Assembly: GCA_013694835.1 (NCBI GenBank)
Contig: JACDBP010000030.1
Location: forward strand, 1-5,806
DNA length: 5,806 nt
Source: Chloroflexota bacterium
GTDB lineage: Bacteria; Chloroflexota; Limnocylindria; Limnocylindrales; CSP1-4
Reading direction: 5' to 3'
The position numbers and the translations under genes are program-made. The notes beneath the pieces were generated by a model. The model was not told the origin of the DNA, did not search any database, and saw only the letters and a list, made by a program, of their open reading frames with translations. Below are positions 1 to 5,806 of this stretch, in pieces (position 1 is the first letter of the stretch; each line of letters opens with the position of its first letter).

Positions 1-1
1 G

Positions 2-589
2 CGCGCGGTACGCCGCAGGACCGTGGCCAACCTCGAGACGGCCGGGCTGGTGGTGGACCCCGCGTCCGACGCGTCGACGCTCGCCATGCTGTGGGCGCTG
101 GTCGCGGCGGATCCCACGTTCCGGTACGGGCATGGCCTGTACGAGTCTCGCCCCTGGACGGCCCAGGAGCTCACCACCGAGCGGTTCGCGATCCATCTCC
201 GACGGGGCGAGGTGCTCGCGGAACGCGGTGAGGACAGCGACGCGGTCACGGCGGTCGCCATCTTCCGTCGAGGGGGCGTGTCCCTTGACGACCCCACCCA
301 GAACATCGCGCTGCTCGCCGGCGAGGGACGTGCCGCGTTGCGCCTGGCCCGGGCCGTCCGCGTACGGGCTGGCGAGCCCGTCCGCATGCGGCTGCCAGAA
401 CCGAACCCGCCGCTGATGGCCGGGATGGCCGAGGAGTGGGCACGGGCGGGTTTCCCGCCGCGGGGCCATGTCAACCACGTGCTGGAACGGCGCTCGGCGC
501 TGCATGAGGTTGTGCCTGAGCCCGACCTGCCTGGCCTCCTTGCTTTCGAGGACGAGCCTCGAGCCGTCGCGATCCCGCCCGAGCCCTGA
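2..589 (+). CDS. GNAT-family N-acetyltransferase, C-terminal half (5' partial)
   Basis: Probable acetyl-CoA-dependent acyltransferase of the GNAT superfamily; substrate unknown. The frame is open to the left edge, so the gene probably begins outside the window. A GTG at 23 is the first possible internal start but has no well-spaced Shine-Dalgarno or -10 box, so I treat the gene as partial. The visible 188 residues from that GTG resemble the second, degenerate domain of two-domain GNAT proteins: a first helix around LAMLWALVAADPTFR (residues 20-34), a G-L-Y-E segment with PWTAQELT, then strands such as GEVLAERG and AVTAVAIFRRGG. The end has EEWARAGFPPRG followed by a hydrophobic strand, matching the usual GNAT ending of a helix, the 'GF' turn and the last strand. 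The classical acetyl-CoA loop (Q/RxxGxG/A) is not visible here and would be expected in the missing N-terminal domain. The last 30 residues are acidic and proline-rich, probably a flexible tail. Family assignment rests on pattern resemblance only. Confidence 0.6.
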   Translation, partial: RAVRRRTVANLETAGLVVDPASDASTLAMLWALVAADPTFRYGHGLYESRPWTAQELTTERFAIHLRRGEVLAERGEDSDAVTAVAIFRRGGVSLDDPTQNIALLAGEGRAALRLARAVRVRAGEPVRMRLPEPNPPLMAGMAEEWARAGFPPRGHVNHVLERRSALHEVVPEPDLPGLLAFEDEPRAVAIPPEP

Positions 590-595
590 CCCGAT

Positions 596-614
596 GGCCC
601 GGCTCGCCCCGGCC
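596..614 (+). other. Imperfect GC hairpin between gene 1 stop and the next promoter
   Basis: Just after the TGA of the acetyltransferase gene, GGCC-C-GG and CC-C-GGCC face each other around a CTCGC loop, giving six G:C pairs interrupted by one C-C mismatch. The structure ends directly at the TAGACT box of the next gene. It could end transcription of the upstream gene, but there is no T-run after it, so it is not a classic intrinsic terminator. In GC-rich DNA such a hairpin can also arise by chance. Confidence 0.2.
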
Positions 615-627
615 TAGACTTCGGTGA
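615..627 (+). promoter_or_regulatory. Putative leaderless promoter of the LLM oxidoreductase gene
   Basis: TAGACT at 615-620 fits the TANNNT -10 consensus of leaderless promoters known in Actinobacteria and Deinococcus. Its last T would be position -7 if transcription starts on the A of the ATG at 627. No purine-rich Shine-Dalgarno sequence lies before the start, and I see no good -35 at 16-18 bp. The same arrangement recurs before the next gene, which strengthens both calls. Confidence 0.5.
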
Positions 628-1532
628 TGGTCAGGCAACCCGGCGGACGAGCCAAGGTCGCGATAGGCTTCAAGACCTCACCGCAGCACGTCGACTGGGC
701 GACGCTGGAGGCGACCTGGACCGCCGCTGGCGAGCTCGATGTCTTCGATTCGGCGTGGATGAACGACCACCTCTCGGATCCCCGGGTCGAACGTGGCGGG
801 GACAGCTGGGAGCCACTGACGCTGTCGGCTGCCTTGGCGCATCTCGTGCCGGGCAAGTGGATCGGTCACGGCGTGCTCTCGAACACCTTCCGCCACCCCG
901 CGGTCCTCGCCAAGCAGGCCACCGCCATGGACCACATCACGGGCGGTCGCTTCATCCTCGGGCTGGGCGCGGGGTGGCATGTCGGGGAGCACGACACCTA
1001 CGGCATCGCGCTGCCCCCGGTCGGCGAACGGATCAGTCGCCTCGAGGCGGCTGCGCGGTCGATCAGGGCACTGTTCTCGGACGCCTCGGCGCGGCCGCCC
1101 GGCGTGACCCTGGACGATCGGTTCTTCCCGTTGCGCGGCGCGGTCAACCTGCCGCGGCCGCTCACGCCGGGGGGCCCGCCCATCTGGCTCGGCGGTCAGA
1201 AGCCGCGCGGCCTGCGCATCGCCGCCCGCTACGGTGACGGTTGGATCCTGCCGGCGGGGACCGACGACGTGCCCGAGTTCACCGAACGGCGCGGCCTGAT
1301 CGTGCAGGAGCTGGAAGCCGTGGGTCGTGACCCGGCCAGCTTCACCTTCGCCGCCCAGTTTCCGGGCGGGACCACCGCGACCGAGCATCGGGCGGCCGTG
1401 GCCCGGGCACTCCGTTTCGTGGACGCCGGCTCGACCCATCTCATCCTGGGCATGCCGGCAACGCTCGGGCCCGAGCACCTGCGCACGATCGCGCGGGAGG
1501 TTGCGCTGCCGATCCGGGAGGCGCTCGGGTAG
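627..1532 (+). CDS. LLM class (luciferase-like) flavin/F420-dependent oxidoreductase
   Basis: Soluble TIM-barrel oxidoreductase of the bacterial luciferase-like superfamily, using FMNH2 or reduced coenzyme F420; the substrate cannot be told from sequence. The 301 residues match the usual family length of 280-340. Family hallmarks appear in order: a first strand VAIGFKTSP (about residues 10-18), DSAWMNDHL (41-49), the segment GVLSNTFRHPAVLAKQA (about 83-99), DHITGGRF then LGLGAGWHVGEH (about 102-122), the ER..RLEEA-like helix ERISRLEAA, and PPIWLGGQKPRGLRIAARYGDGW in the C-terminal third, where the family binds the cofactor phosphate. The NDH motif and the GAGW..EH signature resemble the F420-dependent subgroup most, but FMN use is not excluded. 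I start at ATG 627 rather than the in-frame GTG at 624 because the -10 box at 615-620 would place the transcript start on 627. It is separated from the glycosyltransferase gene by 56 nt containing another promoter, so a functional link to the downstream operon is not shown. Confidence 0.88.
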   Translation: MVRQPGGRAKVAIGFKTSPQHVDWATLEATWTAAGELDVFDSAWMNDHLSDPRVERGGDSWEPLTLSAALAHLVPGKWIGHGVLSNTFRHPAVLAKQATAMDHITGGRFILGLGAGWHVGEHDTYGIALPPVGERISRLEAAARSIRALFSDASARPPGVTLDDRFFPLRGAVNLPRPLTPGGPPIWLGGQKPRGLRIAARYGDGWILPAGTDDVPEFTERRGLIVQELEAVGRDPASFTFAAQFPGGTTATEHRAAVARALRFVDAGSTHLILGMPATLGPEHLRTIAREVALPIREALG

Positions 1533-1575
1533 CGGCGCATCGCTCGGTCGGAGCCCGCGATTCGGCACGCGCTGG

Positions 1576-1589
1576 TACGGTTAGCCCGA
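1576..1589 (+). promoter_or_regulatory. Putative leaderless promoter of the glycosyltransferase operon
   Basis: TACGGT at 1576-1581 fits TANNNT, with seven bases between it and the ATG at 1589, so transcription would start on or one base before the start codon. No Shine-Dalgarno-like sequence precedes the ATG and no clear -35 hexamer is visible. This would be the promoter for the genes at 1589, 2992 and probably 4964, since no similar box lies between those genes. Confidence 0.5.
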
Positions 1590-2995
1590 TGCCCATCTCC
1601 ACCCTCCCGCCAGCCCTGCGGACGGAGGTCGAGCGGCTCGGCAAGGCCGATCTGATGGTCGGCATCCCGAGTTTCAAGAACGCGGCGACGATCGGCTACG
1701 TGGTGCGCGCGGCGCAGGCGGGACTGGTCCAGTACTTCCCGGACTCGCGTCCCGTTCTGGTCAACGCGGACGCGGGCTCGCCGGACGGGACGCAGCGAGT
1801 CGTGGTCGAGACGGAGCCGCCAGACTATATCGAGCAGATCCTCCTCATCCGGCCCAAGAACAAGCTCCAGCGCATCAGCCTCACCTATCCCGAGGTCGAG
1901 GGTGTGGGCGGTAAGGGCGCCGCGCTGCGAACGATCTTCGGGATCGCCGACGCCCTGAAGGTCCAGGCGCTGGTGGTGGTCGACTCGGACCTGCGCTCGA
2001 TCGTGCCGGAGTGGATCGAGCTGCTCGCCGGCCCGATCATCAAGGGCGGGTTCGACTTCGTGGCTCCGCTCTACAGCCGTTACAAGTACGACGGCACGAT
2101 CACCAACACCGTCACCTATCCGCTCACGCGCGCCCTGTACGGGCTCCGCATCCGTCAACCGATCGGCGGTGATTTCGGCGTCTCGGGGGATCTCATCCGG
2201 CACTACCTGGAGCAGCCTGACTGGACGCCGGACATCAGCAAGTTCGGCATCGACATCTGGATGACCACGAGTGCCATCGCCGGCGGCTTCGCGGTCTGTC
2301 AGACACGCCTTGGCGCCAAGGTGCACGACCCCAAGGATCCGGGCGCCGACCTGGGCCCGATGTTCAGCCAGGTGGTCAGCACGATCCTGCGCCTGACCGA
2401 GCGCCACGCCAAGCGCTGGCTGGACGTCCAGTCATCGCATGACATCCCGGTCTACGGCTTCGAGCGCGTCATCGACCCGCCACCGCTCACGGTGGACACG
2501 CAGCGGCTGCTGGAGCAGTTCGCGGCCGGGGGCATCAATGTCGATGCCGTCTGGCAGCAGGCCTTCACCCCGGAGAACCACCGGCTCGTGTCCCGCCTGG
2601 CCCAGGAGGCCGAGGAAGCCATCGGCCAGGCGACGCGCGCCGACAAGCCGGTGCAGCTCGACGCGAGCGGCTTCCACTTTCCGGATGAGCTCTGGGCGCG
2701 CCTCATCTTCGACATGTGCATCGCCAATCGCGAGGGGCCGGTCTCGACCGAGAAGCTCGTCGCGTCGCTCGTGCCGATCTACTTCGGTCGCGTGGCCAGC
2801 CTCATCCTCGAGACCCGCGAGCTGACCAGCGACCAGGCGGAAGCGTTCGTGGAGCGCCAGGCGAAGGCCTTCGAGCTGGGCAAGGGATACCTGGTCGAGA
2901 GATGGACCGAGGCCGAGGTCGGGCGATCGAACGGACGGACGCCGAAGCCGGCCCCGCGCGGGCGCGCCCGCACGACGCGATCTCGCAAGACATGA
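1589..2995 (+). CDS. GT-A glycosyltransferase related to GT81/GT78 sugar-glycerate synthases
   Basis: Predicted cytoplasmic, nucleotide-sugar-dependent retaining glycosyltransferase; 468 residues with no signal peptide or membrane segment. The N-terminal GT-A fold shows VGIPSFKNAATIG (24-36), ADAGSPDGT (60-68), GGKGAALR (107-114), the metal-binding DSD (132-134), QPIGGDFGVSGD (190-201), GIDIW (220-224) and KVHD (244-247, probable metal/phosphate-contacting His246). These align in the same order with motifs of the GpgS domain encoded by the next gene, so the two are diverged paralogues. A helical C-terminal region (about 255-440), absent from that neighbour, recalls the C-terminal domain of GT78 mannosylglycerate synthase. 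It likely transfers a sugar to a glycerate-type acceptor, but donor and acceptor are inference. The tail, about residues 445-468, is very basic (9 Arg/Lys in 24) and may be disordered. The stop overlaps the next start. The ATG at 1589 is supported by the -10 box before it. Alternatives: a second GpgS-like enzyme, or an enzyme adding a second sugar. Confidence 0.8.
   Translation: MPISTLPPALRTEVERLGKADLMVGIPSFKNAATIGYVVRAAQAGLVQYFPDSRPVLVNADAGSPDGTQRVVVETEPPDYIEQILLIRPKNKLQRISLTYPEVEGVGGKGAALRTIFGIADALKVQALVVVDSDLRSIVPEWIELLAGPIIKGGFDFVAPLYSRYKYDGTITNTVTYPLTRALYGLRIRQPIGGDFGVSGDLIRHYLEQPDWTPDISKFGIDIWMTTSAIAGGFAVCQTRLGAKVHDPKDPGADLGPMFSQVVSTILRLTERHAKRWLDVQSSHDIPVYGFERVIDPPPLTVDTQRLLEQFAAGGINVDAVWQQAFTPENHRLVSRLAQEAEEAIGQATRADKPVQLDASGFHFPDELWARLIFDMCIANREGPVSTEKLVASLVPIYFGRVASLILETRELTSDQAEAFVERQAKAFELGKGYLVERWTEAEVGRSNGRTPKPAPRGRARTTRSRKT
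2992..2995 (+). promoter_or_regulatory. ATGA start/stop overlap (translational coupling)
   Basis: The ATG of the Usp-GpgS gene and the TGA of the preceding glycosyltransferase gene share four bases. There is no strong Shine-Dalgarno sequence before the ATG, so the second gene is probably translated by ribosomes that have just ended on the first. This fixes the downstream start at 2992. The same frame is open further upstream, but that part lies wholly inside the preceding gene. Confidence 0.75.
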
Positions 2996-4932
2996 CCAGG
3001 TCGACATCGCTGCCGCGCCGGATCCTGCTGCCGCTGGCGAATCCGCGAACCGCCGGGGACCTCATGCGCATCGGCGCGGCGCTGATGGGACACGGCGGCA
3101 CCATCACGGCGCTGGGCATCGTCGAGGTGCCGGAGGGCATGCCGCTCTCCGAGGGTGCGACGAAGGCGCGCCAGGCGCGCCGTCTGCTGCAGCGAGTGCT
3201 GGAGTTCGCACCGCCGGGTGTTGAGGTCGACACCGTCGTCCGCATCGGGCGACGAGCTGCCGAGGGCATCGTCGAGGTCGCTGCGGAGGAGGACGCCGAG
3301 CTGATCATCTTCGGTTGGGGCGGCCGGCCCGGCGGCAAGCGCGGCCAGAACGCCGTCTTCAGCCCGACCATCGACGAGGTGGTCCGGGAGTCGCCGTGTG
3401 ATATCGCGGTCGTCAAGCAGCGCGGCGTGAAGGACGTGCGCCGCATCCTTGCGCCGGTCCGGGGAGGCCCCCATGCCGAGCTCGCGCTGCGGTTCGCGAC
3501 CGCGCTCGGCCACTCGTTCGACGCGCACGTGGACGTGATGCACGTCGTCCCGCCGGGCATCGACGCCACGATCCGCAGCCAGGCCGAGCGCGCGCTGACC
3601 GGTTTCATCGGGCACCAGGCCGATGACGAGCTGCGGCCGCTGCTCGTGGAGGGCCAGGACATCGGCCAGTCGATCCTGCGCGAGATGGAGTCGGCCCAGC
3701 TTGTCGTGATCGGCGCCACCGTGCCCCGCAACGGAGATGGCATCGGCACGCTCCAGGGAGGGCTCTTCGGGGTGCTCCCAGAGACCATCGCCCAACACGG
3801 CCGCCCGACCGTCATCGTGGTCAAGACCCGCGATCCGATCCCACCCAAGGCCTTTGAGCAGCGGGCACAGCAGGCCGAGACCCTGGAGGCTGCTGATCGC
3901 GCCGCAGAGGCGGGGCGGAGCGTGCCCGCCCGGGTCGACCGATGGTTCGCCGAGTCGAACTTCCACCACTCGGAGTTCGCCGATCTCAAGCGGCTCGTCG
4001 CCCTCAAGGAGAAGCAGGGGCTGACGATCAGCGCCGTGCTGCCGACACTGAACGAGGCGGAGACGATCGGCGCCATCGTCCGCGCCACCCGGCAACAGTT
4101 GATGGAACGAGTGCCGCTCCTGGACGAGTTGCTGCTGATCGACTCCGGCTCCGACGATGCGACCCGGGAGATCGCCGCCAACGAGGGCGCGCGGGTGGTC
4201 ACCCACGCCGAGGTGCTGCCGCAATACGGAAGTTACCGGGGCAAGGGCGAGGCACTCTGGAAGAGCCTGTACGAGACCACCGGAGACCTGGTCGCGTGGT
4301 CCGACACGGACATCAAGGACTGGCACCCGCGGTTCATCTACGGCACGCTCGGGCCACTCTTGACCGAGCCGCGCATCGGCTACGTCAAGGCGTACTACCA
4401 GCGCCCCATCGTCGAGGGCGGGCTGCTCAAGGAGGGCGGCGGCGGACGGGTCACGGAGCTCGTGGCGCGGCCCCTCATCAACCTCTTCTTTCCCGAGCTT
4501 TCGGGCTACATCCAGCCACTCGCCGGCGAGTACGCGGGGCGCAGGGCGCACCTGGAGGCGATCCCGTTCTTCACCGGCTACGCGGTCGAGATCGGCCATC
4601 TCATCGACCTCGCGGATCGCTTCGGACTGAACGGTTTCGGGCAGGTGGACCTGGACATCCGGATCCACCGCAACCAGGACCTGGAAGGGCTCTCCAAGAT
4701 GGCGTTCGTCATCCTCCAGGCCGTCATGAAGCGCCTCGAGGAGCGCCACAAGGCGAGGCTCTTCCCGGAGCTCGGCTCGTCCATGAAGCTGCCGCGCTCC
4801 GGGCGCGCCGAGCTGTCGCTGGCCGTCATCGAGCTCGCCGACCAGGAACGACCGCCGATGCTCCGCATCCCCGAGTACCAGGAGCGGCGCGCCCAGCGGG
4901 TGGCCGTCGGGTCCGGGCCCGCCTCGTCCTGA
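2992..4932 (+). CDS. gpgS: Usp-Usp-GpgS fusion: glucosyl-3-phosphoglycerate synthase with tandem universal-stress domains
   Basis: 646-residue cytoplasmic protein. Residues about 8-142 and 149-278 are two universal-stress (UspA-like) domains, each opening with a RRILLPL / RRILAPV strand and ending in a SPCDIAVVK / RPTVIVVK strand. Their ATP loops are degenerate: GWGG..GG with FSP (123-125) where GS is usual, and GLFGVLPE (257-264) where FGSLPE is usual. A charged linker leads to a GT81 domain from about 315. That domain has AVLPTLNEAETIG (348-360), IDSGSDDAT (383-391), RGKGEALW (416-423), the metal-binding DTD (438-440), GGRVTELVARPL (484-495), QPLAGEYAGR (508-517), GYAVEIG (529-535) and IHRNQ (558-562). 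These match mycobacterial GpgS closely, including the Arg, Thr and Asn positions (here R486, T488, N561) that I recall as contacting 3-phosphoglycerate. Reaction: NDP-glucose + 3-phosphoglycerate to glucosyl-3-phosphoglycerate, a precursor of the solute glucosylglycerate or of polysaccharide primers. Mycobacterial GpgS is about 320 residues, so the front half is additional. A related mannosyl or dual specificity, as known in Rubrobacter, remains possible. Confidence 0.88.
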   Translation: MTRSTSLPRRILLPLANPRTAGDLMRIGAALMGHGGTITALGIVEVPEGMPLSEGATKARQARRLLQRVLEFAPPGVEVDTVVRIGRRAAEGIVEVAAEEDAELIIFGWGGRPGGKRGQNAVFSPTIDEVVRESPCDIAVVKQRGVKDVRRILAPVRGGPHAELALRFATALGHSFDAHVDVMHVVPPGIDATIRSQAERALTGFIGHQADDELRPLLVEGQDIGQSILREMESAQLVVIGATVPRNGDGIGTLQGGLFGVLPETIAQHGRPTVIVVKTRDPIPPKAFEQRAQQAETLEAADRAAEAGRSVPARVDRWFAESNFHHSEFADLKRLVALKEKQGLTISAVLPTLNEAETIGAIVRATRQQLMERVPLLDELLLIDSGSDDATREIAANEGARVVTHAEVLPQYGSYRGKGEALWKSLYETTGDLVAWSDTDIKDWHPRFIYGTLGPLLTEPRIGYVKAYYQRPIVEGGLLKEGGGGRVTELVARPLINLFFPELSGYIQPLAGEYAGRRAHLEAIPFFTGYAVEIGHLIDLADRFGLNGFGQVDLDIRIHRNQDLEGLSKMAFVILQAVMKRLEERHKARLFPELGSSMKLPRSGRAELSLAVIELADQERPPMLRIPEYQERRAQRVAVGSGPASS

Positions 4933-4963
4933 CGCGCCCCTCGCCCTCAGTGGCCCTGCCGTC

Positions 4964-5806
4964 GTGAGGATCCTCATCGCGCCCGACTCGTTCAAGGGCT
5001 CGCTCACGTCCGTCGCCGTGGCCAGGGCGCTCGCGGCAGGATGGTCGCGTGCTCGGCCCGATGACGAGATCCGGCTCTCTCCGCTCGCCGATGGCGGTGA
5101 GGGCACGCTTGATGCCGCGTCTGCGGCCGGCGGCTGGCTGGAGCTGCCAGCATCGGCATGCGACCCCCTCGGGAGGCCACTGGCCGGACGGTTCCTGCGC
5201 CAGGGCACGCTGGCGATCGTCGAGCTTGCGACGGCCTCCGGTCTGTCACGACTGCCGGACGAGCTCGCGCCGATGGAGGCATCGACCTTCGGCACGGGCC
5301 TCATCCTCGCCGCGGCGGTCGGGCTCGGGGTTCGCGAGATCGTCCTGGGGCTCGGGGGCTCGGCGACGAACGACGGCGGCAGCGGGCTGCTGACCGCGCT
5401 CGGCGTGCGCTTCCTGGACGCCGCGGGCGGCGATGTGCCCCTCGGTGGTGGTGGGCTCGCCTCGCTCGCATCGGTGGATCTCGCCGGTGCGTCGCCGATC
5501 CTGCGCGAGGTGTCGCTGACGATCGCCTCGGACGTGTCGAACCCGCTGTTGGGTGAGCGCGGCGCGGCGGCCACCTACGGCCCGCAGAAGGGCGCCACCA
5601 CCCAGCAGGTCGCCGAGCTGGAGCGAAACCTGGCGCGCTTCGCGGACGTGTTGGAGGCCACCACCGGTCGCGCCATCCGCGACGTGCCCGGGGCGGGGGC
5701 GGCCGGTGGCACGACCGCCGGTTTGCTGGCGATCGCCGACCGCTTCCGCGAGATGCGGATCCGACCGGGCATCGAGGTGCTGATGGAGCTCACCGGGTTC
5801 GACGAA
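4964..5806 (+). CDS. Glycerate 2-kinase, GarK/GlxK family (3' partial)
   Basis: ATP-dependent kinase converting D-glycerate to 2-phosphoglycerate, feeding lower glycolysis. The visible 281 residues run off the right edge; the family is usually about 370-380 long, so roughly the last quarter is missing. Signatures in order: APDSFKGSLT (6-15), PLADGGEGT (40-48), ELATASGL, the glycine-rich GLGGSATNDGGSG (129-141), SDVSNPLLG (189-197), YGPQKGA and PGAGAAGG (242-249). All conserved segments expected in this length are present and the frame is unbroken. The start is the GTG at 4964, because the conserved N-terminal strand RILIAPDSFKG begins at the next codon. No Shine-Dalgarno or -10 box is seen in the 31-nt gap after the GpgS gene, so it is probably cotranscribed. 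Placed after sugar-glycerate synthase genes, it may recycle glycerate released when the solute is broken down, or serve ordinary glycerate metabolism. Confidence 0.92.
   Translation, partial: MRILIAPDSFKGSLTSVAVARALAAGWSRARPDDEIRLSPLADGGEGTLDAASAAGGWLELPASACDPLGRPLAGRFLRQGTLAIVELATASGLSRLPDELAPMEASTFGTGLILAAAVGLGVREIVLGLGGSATNDGGSGLLTALGVRFLDAAGGDVPLGGGGLASLASVDLAGASPILREVSLTIASDVSNPLLGERGAAATYGPQKGATTQQVAELERNLARFADVLEATTGRAIRDVPGAGAAGGTTAGLLAIADRFREMRIRPGIEVLMELTGFDE

Noticed and set aside
1542..1554. Small inverted repeat GCTC-GGTCG-GAGC after the oxidoreductase stop
   Set aside because: Only four base pairs and no T-run; too weak to call a terminator or operator.
1229..2407. Minus-strand open frame of about 390 codons across the oxidoreductase/glycosyltransferase junction
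   Set aside because: Composition-driven shadow: no family motifs, and it runs opposite two well-supported + strand genes and their promoter.
2716..2991. Upstream extension of the Usp-GpgS frame to an ATG at 2716
   Set aside because: This would overlap the preceding gene by about 280 bases. The added residues are Arg-rich without motifs, while the ATGA overlap at 2992 is followed at once by the first Usp strand.
3942..4967. Second + strand frame of about 340 codons inside the GpgS region
   Set aside because: Arg/Gly/Pro-rich out-of-frame translation lying within a region whose other frame encodes clear GpgS motifs.
2779..5574. Very long open frame on the minus strand (about 930 codons) opposite the GpgS and kinase genes
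   Set aside because: Its translation is Arg/Asp/Pro/Ala-rich with no recognisable domain, and it lies wholly opposite genes with strong family motifs. Long antisense frames are expected where most third codon positions are G or C.
1..5806. Possible mobile element, CRISPR array, tRNA/rRNA or novel defence system
   Set aside because: No direct-repeat arrays, terminal inverted repeats, transposase/integrase motifs or RNA-like folds were seen by eye. The genes are metabolic and evenly GC-rich, with no sign of a recent insertion.

Overview
The window is a compact, gene-dense stretch of high-GC bacterial chromosome (G or C at most third codon positions; not counted exactly). All recognisable genes lie on the + strand. 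Two genes start at an extended TANNNT -10 box placed 6-7 nt before the ATG, with no Shine-Dalgarno sequence, which implies leaderless transcripts. High GC, leaderless starts, an F420/FMN luciferase-like oxidoreductase and a GT81 enzyme fused to universal-stress domains together suggest a high-GC Chloroflexota (Limnocylindria/Ellin6529-like) or a deep-branching Actinomycetota. This placement is inference only; there is no rRNA or marker gene here.

Layout: (1) 2-589, the C-terminal half of a GNAT-type acetyltransferase entering from the left. (2) 627-1532, a luciferase-like (LLM class) flavin/F420-dependent oxidoreductase with its own putative leaderless promoter. (3) 1589-2995, a GT-A glycosyltransferase related to the GT81/GT78 sugar-glycerate synthases, again with a leaderless promoter. 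(4) 2992-4932, overlapping the previous gene by ATGA: a three-part protein with two universal-stress (Usp) domains followed by a full glucosyl-3-phosphoglycerate synthase (GpgS, GT81) domain. (5) 4964 to the right edge, a glycerate 2-kinase of the GarK/GlxK family, cut off by the window end. No intergenic gap exceeds about 60 nt, and I see no RNA genes, mobile elements, CRISPR or long repeats.

Genes 3-5 look like one transcription unit built around glycerate. GpgS joins a nucleotide-activated glucose to 3-phosphoglycerate. The upstream paralogous glycosyltransferase may make or extend a related glycosyl-glycerate. The kinase would return free D-glycerate to glycolysis as 2-phosphoglycerate. 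The most notable points are the Usp-Usp-GpgS fusion, which suggests a stress- or nucleotide-sensing front end on a compatible-solute (or polysaccharide-primer) enzyme, and the pairing of two diverged GT81-like enzymes in one operon. The dedicated phosphatase (GpgP) expected for glucosylglycerate synthesis is not in the window.
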